DNA from: Stropharia rugosoannulata
Lineage: Eukaryota > Basidiomycota > Agaricomycetes > Agaricales > Strophariaceae
DNA length: 64,000 bases
NCBI GenBank assembly: GCA_028532985.1
Contig: JANCIK010000008.1
Coordinates: 868,001-932,000, forward strand
Direction: 5' to 3'
Positions 11,200 through 20,907 of the stretch are shown here, piece after piece (positions within the stretch are counted from its first letter, which is position 1; every line of letters begins with the position of its first letter). Made by a program: the position numbers and the translations under genes. The notes beneath the pieces are model-generated. The model made no database searches. It was given only the letters and a program-made list of their open reading frames with translations, and was not told the origin of the DNA.

Positions 11200-12620
11200 G
11201 ACATGAACGCATGCAGGACTAAATAACTGTAATTACTACGTCTACCGCACACAGGCGCCTACCACGTCCTCATTTACTTTACGTACATACAGTAGTGAGT
11301 TTCACATAATATTTACAGGTCTATTTATCTGCATATGATACGCCGAATACAATGCTGTGTGTACTCACAGCAACGGGTATGCGCGCTTGCAGGACCAGGT
11401 GACTGCAAATACGTCTACAGCACACCGGTGCCTACCATGTCCCTGCCTCATCCCCCGTCCCTCATGTACTCCTGGCACCTACCACGTCCCAGTCACTCCC
11501 CCCTCCTCCAGCACACCGTGTGTGTGACGGGAGCTCACCTCCCAATATGTATTGGCAGGTCGCTATGTTGTACTCCAGGTATGCTCTCATTTACTGTACG
11601 TACATACAGCAGTCAATCTCGCATAATATTTACAGGTTTATTTACCTGTATATGATACGCCGAATACAATGCCGCGTGCACTCACAGCAACGGGCGTGCA
11701 TGCTTGCAGAACCAGGTGACTGTAAATTAAATATGTCAATGGCATGTCTACGGCACAATAATGTCTACCATGTCCCCGTCCCCGTCCCTCATGTACTCCC
11801 GGTGCCTACCACGTCCCGGTCCCTCCCCCCTCCTCCAGCGCACCGTGTGTGGCGGGAGCTCACCTCCCAATATGTATTTGCAGGTTGCTATGTAGGACTC
11901 TAGGTATGTTCTCATTTACTGTACGTACATACAGTAGTGAGTCTCACATAGTATTTACAGGTTTATTTACCTGTATATGATATGCCGAATACAATGCTGC
12001 GTGTACTCACAGCAACAGGCATGCGTGCTTGCAGGACCAGGTAACTGCAAATACGTCTACAGTACATCGGTGCCTACCACGTCCCCGTCTCATCCCCGTC
12101 CCTCATGTACTCCCGGCGCCTACCACGTCCCAGTCTGTCCTCCCTCCTCTAGCGCACCGTGTGTGGCGGGAGCTCACCTCGCGATATGTATCGGCAAGTC
12201 GCCATGTAGTGCTGCAGGTATGTTCTCATTTACTGTACGTACATACAGCAGTCAATCTGACAAGATATTTACGGGTACATTTACCTGTATGTGATACCGC
12301 GTGCACTTAAAGCCACAACATCCGCGCTTGCAGGACTAGGTGACTGAAACTATTACATCTACCTCACACCGGCGCCTACCACGTCCACATCTCGTCCCCA
12401 TTCCTCCCCTACCCTTGTGTGTAGGGAGCTAAGATTGTGATATGTATCGATAAGTCGCTATGTGAGGATGTCAGTCCGGAGTAGTACAGGCAAAGGGGGT
12501 GAAATGCGGCTAAATACAGTCTATTTTCACTTACAGTGCGTAAATACAGCAGTTTTTCGCCCAAAATGTTTGCAGGTAAATATACCTGCACATGAAGGCT
12601 CCAGATACTGCTGTGTTGTT
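11200..12620. repeat. Tandem repeat, period about 320 bp, about four copies
   Basis: A unit containing GATACGCCGAATACAATGC followed by ...CAGCAACGGG..., GCTTGCAGGACCAGGTGACTG, GTCTAC...CACCGG and a C-rich middle recurs with starts at 11,335, 11,652 and 11,977. A degenerate copy begins near 12,290 and partial copies lie at both edges. Each unit ends in TTTACTGTACGTACATACAG then ATTTACAGGT. Spacings are 317 and 325 bp. ORFs inside are C-rich by-products. This is a local satellite-like array, or the remains of one. Confidence 0.75.
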
Positions 12621-13899
12621 TCATGGCACCAATGATAATGTTTGCAGGTTTAGATTACTGTGCTTCAAAAGGGTGTTCAACCACATAAACTGCAGTCCAT
12701 CTGCATTGTGGTGGACCAGATCTGGGCAGTAACCGCTCCGTTAGAAAGTGGGAGCGTTCCCCGGTTGGTACAGTATTAGTCTCCCTATACAGTGTCGTGA
12801 GATCCTGCAAATAGACGTTACACCACTTTAGAACGTCGCTGCAGATGTATAGTACTGTACTTTAGTTACTAAACTATTGTATGTTAAACCAGTAATATGC
12901 GCATTGCAATGCGGGGTCCGAATCTTGCGCAATGCAGGGTGTATGTTATGCGTGATGCGGGGTGTAATAAGTCAGCATGTTAGGTCGCCCCTACCCTAGT
13001 AAGTAGTACACTCTAAGGTTAAAATTCGGCAGATATAGACATATTTCTACAGATAAGACAGGCTTCAAAAAATGCACGTCCATTAGTGCAGGCGCACCTG
13101 CTGAAGGTTATGCGGCTGACTGTTGAGACAGGAACACTAACAGGTATGTCGCCCAGTGAATTGGTTATATATCCCCATTTAACAATACTGGCGCAATCTA
13201 ACAGCAGCCGTGGCGGTTGTATCTCTGATTCTTGTGTATGTGACAGAGCCGCGGCCGTACTGGCAAACGTCCATGTCATGCCTGTCGGAGATTTACAGCA
13301 CTGCGATGATGGCTGTTATTAACAGTCGCGTCCACTTCAAGGTCTGCCATGAATCAACCACGTGGAATGAGCATCACCACATACATGAAAGCCGGATTAC
13401 AGACGACACATCTATAGCATTTGCGACCGGAAGTGTAGAGTCTGTTTAGAAGTGATCGTGTTATTTATTTTAGCATGATGTAAAGGAGCTTGCTCAGTAA
13501 TTGAACTAGTTTATATGTACGCGGGATTGAGGACTGAGCTGGATGGACGGCTGGGCCTGTCGTATTTGAATGTGTACGTCTTTATTGAGCACGTATGCGT
13601 TAAATCGGGTGAACTGGGAACGAGGGCGCACTGCGTCATTGGAAAAGGACTTTCAACACAGATGTGCTTCCCTCTGAGTGACTTGGGAGCTGCGCGCTTC
13701 TTGTTTTCCCTTTATCTTCCCTTACAGGTATTTGACTTTGACCTTGAGCGTGTTTGAGCGTGACAATACAGCTGTAAAATCTGAATACAAGGATAACAAT
13801 GAATTGGAAACCGGACGAACCTTTTGACAAAGCCGCTTAGTGCAGGGTCACGAGACAAGTGACCTTGAGAAAACACGGCGCTCTCGCTCTTGACCGGTG
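12621..13899. other. No gene recognised
   Basis: Short ORFs on both strands without motif or splice support. A stretch near 12,900-12,965 repeats AATGCGGGGTG-like words. Confidence 0.35.
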
Positions 13900-16435
13900 A
13901 CCGGCTGTACTCTCCTAAACTTCTCCGCGGCGTACCGCTTCTCTCTCAAGTAATGTGCGTGCGCTCCACATCCCTTATCCTTCCTTCGAAACTCGTGCAT
14001 TAATAAACACATGCGCATTTAAAAACGACAGGTATCCGTGAGTCTTGACTGCACTCGTCTCCTCGTCACCCTGTCCCGCCCCCATCGCATTCACCACCCT
14101 TCTCAGAGGTCCTACATCCCGTTAACTATGCCCTATCTGCCACAACATTTCGGGCATGCCAAACTTTGGATCAAGAAATTGAAACTGCCACACCCATTCG
14201 TAACGCCTCCCCCTCTGCCTCAATGATGCGCGTGCCTTTTTGAAAATAGGCAGTCCTGGCGAACCTGTACATCTGTTCATGTCAATCCCCGAGTCTTCAT
14301 ATCTGCGACATCCGACTGTCTGACGGTTCCAATGGCCACCATGTGCAGGTTTCACGCGAAAAGTCCACGCCCCGTGTATGCTATCCGGTCGAAGATTCCT
14401 GAAAGGCGCACTGTATGGATGTATCGCTACCTCCATCTCATCATATCCCAGCACCGTCGACTCCCGCTTCCGCAGGCGTTTCGCATGATGCATCGCGCGG
14501 CCCGCCCTTTCCTCTGCGTACCAAAACTGGCTTCCGTCCCATTTCAGTGCGAGTCAGGGATGTATGCCTTTGCTCCGTCCCATACCTCTGTCCGCTCCCC
14601 ATGGGCCGCTCCTCTTCCGGCCACCATTCATACGTCCTCTACTTCGTCCCCCGTCCCCTTCTCTCATATGTATACCTCGTCTGGTCGCGTCCCGGGAAGG
14701 ATCCTATCACCCACTGCACACAAAATGGTTCAATGAAAGTTGCACCCGCCTCCCAACTCTATCTCACATCCATCATTAACCCGGACCAACTTCAAGTACT
14801 CATTCTTGCGACTGTTTCTCTAGTACCGACACCATCCCTGAGCTGCCTTAGCATCGGTCTCGTGCCTAGCAGTACTTCCGCACCAGTGCCCCGACCCCGT
14901 ACCACATGCACCCAGCGCATTACCCTCCTCATCACCCGCACCCACACGCTCAGGGTTACCCGCCATAGCCACCCTCACCCTCACCATCCGCATTCGCATG
15001 CCGGCCACCCGATGATACGCTGAAGCTCTCTATGAGCGCGTATGCGTGCGAGGCTGTTTCACACGGCTTCTAACCAACCCAAAACCATGCAGGACGAAGA
15101 CGAAGATGAGACACAAAATAAGACAAAACTACGAGGGAGTGTAAGCTGCAACGACAGCTTCGAACCACTCCTGGACGCGGGACGCAACGGGGACGCAAAC
15201 TAGAACGCAAACGGATGCGCTAAAACGACGCAAAACGAGGGGGAAACTATTCCATTTTTCTACTACCTACATCATAAGTATTTAAATATGTACATTAGTA
15301 ATACAGCTAAATGGAACAAGAAAAGTCTAGAAAATGAAAGGAACTGTAAGAGAGTATTGTAAAAGGAAAGCCAAGATGATAAGAATGGAGGGGAGGTGGA
15401 GTGGCGTACAGTTACTCCGAATGTGCATACGAGGCGCGTTGTGGCACGTGGCTGTGCGTCGTGAGAATCGGACTTGATGCGTGCGGTTTCCGTGAGCGTA
15501 GATGGGCACGGCTCATCACCGACTGCGTACCCGCACCGCAAGCGCCCCACCCACACGCACCCGCAGACAGAGAGGAGGCAGGGCGCAAGCTAGCGCCGTC
15601 GCCCATATGAGCATCATCATGACGCACCCAAGTCGTGACACCACCCTGTTTGAGCAACCACAATCAGGTCTCTTCGACTACCTGTCTACGATCCCAGGTG
15701 CTTGCTTGTCTGCATCTTTTATTAATCTGCCAGGCTGCTGATGTACATCTTGTGTGCTTTTGTCCCACCCTCCCGCCCGCCCCATTCTTGCATCCCCAGT
15801 CCCCATTCCCTCGCCCGCATAGTCAGTGCCACAGTATTCTGACCCGCCGTGCAGTTTTCACCGCTCTGTGCCTCTAGACCAAAGTTTGTAGCCCACCGCG
15901 ACCAAAGTCTGAAGCCCGCCACAGGAAGCGGCAAGTGCCCACCAGCCGCACCGTCTGACATCCATGCTTTTGTGGAATCCTTGATCCTTTACGCCTGCTT
16001 CCACTCTGTCCGTTCCTTCCCGCTTGCCTAGAGCTCACTGTAGACTGGGACGTTACGGTAAATTAAGTGCCCCCCGTTTTTAGTTGCATACGGTGGCGTT
16101 GCATAGCGTCCGGTCCCCGCCCTCCCAAATTGAATATATATATGGGTCACTTGTAGATGAACCGCAGTGGAGCCAGTACGAGCAAGTGCGGGAGTGGACG
16201 CTAGATAGACGGACAGGTTCGCATGTTATGTGCGACGGAAGGTGCAGGGCGTACAAAAGGAATAGTCCCATCGCGCTGCCCTTCATGTGCCCAACTTACC
16301 TCCTGTCCCATGTCGGCGACAGGCACGCCATCCCTGGTCCCGTCGCATGCGTCAGAGCGTCGAACATGTAACGCAATTCCGTCCATCGAGCAGGCACCCT
16401 CTTTCATCTCTTTGTTCCGCCCTGTCCTCTTACTG
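13900..16435. repeat. C-rich, strand-asymmetric repeat-like region
   Basis: The plus strand is rich in CCC, CCGTCCC and CCCTCACC words and poor in G runs over about 2.5 kb. Many overlapping ORFs of 60-200 codons here (for example 14,415-15,023) are Pro/Ser/His/Arg-rich and typical of composition, not genes. Similar C-rich blocks lie at 26,664-27,060, 58,380-59,745 and 61,080-61,740. The Gypsy element at 16,441 is inserted in this block. Confidence 0.45.
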
Positions 16436-16440
16436 CAGTC
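16436..16440. repeat. Target site duplication CAGTC (left)
   Basis: CAGTC directly precedes the left LTR at 16,441 and the same five bases follow the right LTR at 26,664-26,668. Confidence 0.9.
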
Positions 16441-17017
16441 TGTTAGAGTCTGTGGGAATCTAGTGTTGGTGTATTCGCGTGAATACACGGGGTAACAGGT
16501 AGTTAGAAAAAGTAGTAGATAGATCTGAATGAACTTAGTAATAACTCTTCAGCGTGACGCAGTGAAGTGAGATTACTCGAGGATATAAGTAGCGCAAGGC
16601 CGTACTTATGTCTTCGTTATGCTGGGCTGATGGGATCAGGCAGACAAAGATGGGGGTAAATCAGATTGATTCTTCTATCTACAAAGTACAGGATTTTTAT
16701 ACTACTACTGAGGGAATTTTAGGAAATAGTTGAGCATCTACAAGAATTATCAGTAATCTTGGAGAAAGAATGAGAATGTTCTTGATGCTTCTTGATGCTC
16801 CCTGAAGTTCCTGTTACTCACTGGTAAGTTCCTTGTAGATATTCTTAGCGAGACATTGATCAGCCGGGGATAGGCTATATTCTATCTAGGCTGATACATG
16901 TGTTTTTGGTATTTTACGTCGAGCGTAGTCGCTCGTTATGTTGTTCTTGAAGGGTTTTTGAACGCGTAAGTGTCTGCGCGTGACTAAGGTTGAGCCGAGA
17001 GATCACATACCATAACA
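16441..17017 (-). repeat. Gypsy-1 3' LTR
   Basis: 577 bp, TGTTAG to TAACA. It differs from the other LTR at three sites near the start (CTG/CCG, GTG/GCG, CAG/CGG). In each, the other LTR keeps a CpG and this one has TpG or CpA. Confidence 0.92.
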
Positions 17018-17032
17018 TAGCCCCCCCAGCGT
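17018..17032 (-). other. Polypurine tract of Gypsy-1
   Basis: On the minus strand GCTGGGGGGGCTA sits directly upstream of the 3' LTR, as expected for the plus-strand primer in reverse transcription. Confidence 0.65.
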
Positions 17033-17775
17033 TCATAACTCTTCAAGTACGTTGTTCTTCGTTACTGCAAATTTGTTTTTCGATATAGCCGTTGTCGACC
17101 AGGGTTTTCCCACCGTAAACATCGTGTTCCGGTAACGAAGGCAATATGCCGATGCTGTTGGGTGGAGTATTACCTTTCGGTCTGTAGAGAGAGAAGGGTT
17201 AATGTTGGATTCGGAGGTGGAGTAATAGCCCTCGTCATCGGTATCCATGTCGTCGGGACAGTAAGACGAGCCTCCGTCGCTTCCAGAATCGCTCTGGAAA
17301 TCCATGTCGTCAGCGTGATTAAGATCAGTCCAGCCGATGACACTAGCGTGAGCGTTTAAGGCAGTAGTTGTGTGGTGGTGCCTATCGTCGGACTGACTCT
17401 CGTCTCTCTGCGTCGCTTTAAAAGTATTCTTAGAATCTTTAAATAGTTTTGATTAAAATAGAACTCATACCGAAATTGGGCGCTTGTTCCTCAAGAACGT
17501 AATGACGATAGCCATCGAGGTATGTGCGCGCAGTGTTGAATGGTTTGTCCCAAACCCAGCCTGTTCTTGCTTCAGTAGTCAAGGCATTACGGGCTCGAGC
17601 TATAGCAATCCATTCGACGGCTTCTTGACCGATTTTCTGGAAGTCATGCCACAATGCCTGGATGGCGCTGTGAGGTGCGAAGTTGGGTAGGACGGGTCTA
17701 AAAAGCCTGTCTCTATAGTTCACAATGTGCGAAGGCAACGTGTGTACAACGATAGCACGTTGAAAAGGTTTTACT
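17033..17775 (-). CDS. Accessory ORF at the 3' end of Gypsy-1, spliced, function unknown
   Basis: Two reading segments (about 17,775-17,471 and 17,415-17,033) are joined in frame by a 55-nt GT-AG intron at 17,416-17,470. The first includes HSAIQALWHDFQKIGQEAVEW and AYLDGYRHYVLEEQ-like helices; the second is acidic and Ser-rich (DFQSDSGSDGGSS) and ends ...VLEEL. No ATG was found for the upstream exon; the frame opens after a stop near 17,785, so another exon or intron is likely. It lies between the chromodomain and the 3' LTR, the position where some LTR elements carry env-like or captured genes. No signal peptide or membrane segment is visible, so it is not env-like. Confidence 0.45.
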
Positions 17776-18573
17776 TGTTTTTAAAACAAGGAGCTTCCAG
17801 TGTACGAGGTTTAAACAACGGTTTCCGATGCGAGATGATATGATGTGTGTAGGTAGAATTTAACCCTGAAGGAAGCTAGAGAAGTACAGAGAAATTCTAC
17901 TCCTTAAATACCTGTCTGGTTGCCATGCCCAGATCGTACCATATACATCCACGAAGATCCGACCGCCCGTGCTGACTTTATCTCGTCGGAAACCATGCTG
18001 CACTACAGCATGCTTCATATCTTGGCCACAAATTTCCTTATCTTCGGAAACCAAGCCCAAGCACAAGAAATCTTCCTGTGGCCAGATCAACTCCATGTTC
18101 ACCCCTAAACACACATCTCCTCCGACCCTCTTTCCACACCTATGTCCCTTGTGTTTGTGTCGAGATTCTTCTGCTTTCTGCTACCACATGCCTGCATGTT
18201 GTCGGAAACCCTTGCATATCGTCGGAATCCGTCACCATTTTTGTCCCAGGTCGTATGTATGAGTATTACCATGTGATTGACTTCCTTGTGAGTCCATAGT
18301 TACATCAGATTGTTAATATTGATCTGATGTTTTCGGCATCAGAAGTCCAATATTGCTCTGATGCTGTTGTCATTCTTGATCTGCCATTGAGTTGTAATAA
18401 CATCTTGAGTCTTCCTTGTGCTTGTCTTCTTGTTTCATCATGTACATATTTCATATCTTCGAATAAACTTGCATCTTCATATCTCAGTCTTCATATTTCG
18501 TGCTTCTTCTTATTCTTTCAGTTTCCGATAGTAGTTTCCGATCGTTATGGCGGATATGTCGCTTCTTGTGTAT
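17776..18573 (-). other. Uncertain region between Gypsy-1 accessory ORFs
   Basis: On the minus strand a region with repeated TTTCCGACGA/TTTCCGACAA and ATCAGA words and an 84-codon ORF (17,860-18,114). It may be intron, spacer or part of a longer accessory gene; I could not link it in phase. Confidence 0.3.
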
Positions 18574-19035
18574 CTATGTTGTAAATCTTATGGTTATTCT
18601 TGTTTTCACGAGGGGCCAGCCCCAGCCCCTCACAGCGCGTTTAGGAGCGTAAGCCTGGAGAATCCCGAAGGCACGGGGGTCTACGGCAACTAGAACACGA
18701 GGTCGGCTGAGCCCAAGTTGGCTGAATCGTTGATCTGGAATGTAGAGGCGCAGGGGAGGTGGAATAGACTCGTCATGCATCGTATGGTAAGCTCCAGCGA
18801 GTGTAATAGTTTTCGCGAGTTGTTTGAGCATATTGAACATTCCCATGCCGAGGCTTGGATCGATGCAGTAAAGAGGTGCGCTTCCAGGGAGGTTAAGAAT
18901 GAGGTAGTCGTCGTCACGGAGGTCGTGGAATAGAGGGGAGTTCTCGTTATGTACATCCTGCAGAGCGTCGGCTAAGGTGGAGAGAAAATGTCGGCTGACA
19001 TTGGAGTGCGTCTCATAGGGATAAGTGAATGACAT
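18574..19035 (-). CDS. Accessory ORF of Gypsy-1, 153 aa, function unknown
   Basis: A single open frame from ATG 19,035 to a stop at 18,574. It includes NVSRHFLSTLADALQDVH, DDDYLILNLPGSAPLY and ISL-like hydrophobic patches, ending in a basic tail. No family recognised. It follows the chromodomain ORF with about 100 bp between and has the same strand, so it is likely the start of an extra gene of the element that continues through splicing towards 17,033. It carries no in-frame stop, unlike the gag and pol of the same copy. Confidence 0.45.
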   Translation of the reverse strand: MSFTYPYETHSNVSRHFLSTLADALQDVHNENSPLFHDLRDDDYLILNLPGSAPLYCIDPSLGMGMFNMLKQLAKTITLAGAYHTMHDESIPPPLRLYIPDQRFSQLGLSRPRVLVAVDPRAFGILQAYAPKRAVRGWGWPLVKTRITIRFTT

Positions 19036-19131
19036 GATGATGCGAAGGGAGCGTGGTTTGTGTTTTTTGGATTTTAGAATGAAGACAGTGGGTTGATTTT
19101 TTCTTAATCATAAGACGCTCCTTTTTATATC

Positions 19132-19377
19132 TTATTGTATGTGTGCGCTTTTGAATTTTCCTCCCACTAGATTTTTACTATTCTGCCATTCCTGCAGTAA
19201 TTCTGGCGCATTCTTCAATCCCTTTTTCGTGAGCCATTCGTCATCCTCAGGGCCATATCCTCTGTACCTCACACGATATCGTGCTGTCCGTCGACCACGA
19301 GGACCTTTGTGCCACTTTTCAGAGACAATCTTCTCTACTTCGACTTCGTGATGTTTATCTGATTCAAATCCCATTCA
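19132..19377 (-). pseudogene. Gypsy-1 chromodomain (C-terminus of polyprotein), cut off by TGA
   Basis: The minus frame reads EVEVEKIVSEKWHKG..., then YRVRYRGYGPEDDEWLT and LKNAPELLQEW, the chromodomain pattern (V-E-K-I, RYRVRYRGYG, DEW, LxNAxELLxEW). In known chromoviruses this domain tethers integrase to modified histones. It is in the same frame as the integrase but separated from it by a TGA at 19,375-19,377, where an Arg codon is expected. It terminates at 19,132. Confidence 0.85.
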
Positions 19378-20907
19378 CTGGAGAGGTATATTTTCTCGCG
19401 CACCAAATTCTGGTGGGGAAATAGAGTATCTTTCGAGGTGAGATATGTTCAGCACCGGGTGAATACCGTAGGAATGTGGCATTCGAAGTCTATACGCGAC
19501 TGGGCTGACCTTCTTTATGATTTCAAAAGGTCCGTCGTACTTAGGTAATAGCTTGAGCCCCTTCCCTTTATCTGACCATGTTAAGCCAAGGCTTTGTCGA
19601 TTAATAACCACCAATTCTCCTTCATTAAACTCAGTGGTTAATCTTCCTTTATTATAGTATTTTTGTTGAGCTATTTGGCCTAGTAGAAGTGCATCTTTTG
19701 CTTGACGTCGCTCTGCTTCGAAGCGTTCAATCATTAAGTGTGCATCTACGTCGGGAATGTCAAGATTGTCATTTTTATTTTGGCCATTCTTGTTATCAGA
19801 TGTTCGGGAATGATCTAGCATAGTAGCGGTTAAGGGTTGATATCCTCTCAGTAAGTAAGCTGGGGAATATCCTGTCGAAGTGTGAGCAGAGGTATTGTAA
19901 GACAATGCCAGCTGATCTAACATACTCTCCCAATTATCTCTATCATTATTAAGGTACGCCCTAATAGAAATTTCCAATGTTTGATTGAGAATTTCTGTTT
20001 GACCGTCTGCTTGAGGATGATACGCAGTGGTCAACGAACGTTTGGTACCCATAAGCCAACAGATTTCCTTCCAGAATTCCCCGCTCCATCTGGTATCTCT
20101 ATCTGATATGAATTGTCTCGGTAATCCAAATTTACTGATTACATGTTTGAATATGAGTTCGGCCGTTTGATATTTTGTAACGTTGGTATTAGTAGGTATA
20201 AATACTCTGTACTTGGTGAATTTATCAACCACTACTAAAATACTATCGTAACCGTTTGATTCAGGTAATTCTGTTATAAAATCCATACTGATTACCTCGA
20301 ATGGTTGAGATGGTATAGGAATAGATTGTAATAGTCCAACTGATCCGTGTCTTCATGGTTTAATCTTTTGACAAACATCACAAGAATTGACGAACTTCTT
20401 GATATCTCTAGACATTCAGGGCCAATAATAGATAGTGCTGATCCGATTGTAGGTCTTATAATATCCCCCGTGGGCTGATTCAGTGATCACATCATGTTTT
20501 TCTTGTAATATATCTTTGCGTAGGCTCTCCGGGACACATAGTCGTGTGTTCCCTTCCGAATCTTCAAAGTAAATTAGCCCATTATCACCGTGGTGGTATT
20601 GTGGGAAAACATCGGAGCTAGAGTTATTTTTAACACCTTCAAGTATTCTTGAGAAGTGCCTGTCCGCTTGATAAGCCTTTGTCCAATTGTTGATTTCTTC
20701 CGTGGCGAGATTTACAAGAGTATGATAGTTGCGTGCTGTACTATATGACATATGCATACTTTGCTCATTATCATCATAGGAACCTATGAGGATATCCAGA
20801 GTTCTACATGACTCTGAGTCATCCTCGAGCATTTCTGAGAGTACGAAGTTATTTGCTATAGTTAAAAGTCGTTCTTCGAATTGGGGAGTTAGTTCGTCAT
20901 ACATAGC
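19375..20907 (-). pseudogene. Gypsy-1 integrase, interrupted by TGA codons
   Basis: This continues the pol frame. The zinc-binding end has HDVITESAHGGYYKTYNRI then SCDVCQK (HHCC). The catalytic core starts MDFITELPESNGYDSILVVVD, followed by ISDRDTRW and HPQADGQTEILNQ, giving the D-D-E triad. A GPY/F-like tail (PKYDGPFEIIKKVSPVAYRL) follows. In-frame TGA codons lie at 20,416-20,418 and 20,353-20,355, both at positions that are Arg in the family (YYWP-R and KIKP-R), and a further one at 20,908-20,910 separates it from RT-RNase H. No other type of stop occurs. Confidence 0.88.

Noticed and set aside
14415..15023. 202-codon Pro/Ser/His-rich frame and many neighbours in C-rich DNA
   Set aside because: All frames are open because of composition; no domain, and no codon or splice support.
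17033..19035. Envelope gene in Gypsy-1
   Set aside because: The position fits, but there is no signal peptide, transmembrane segment or cleavage motif.
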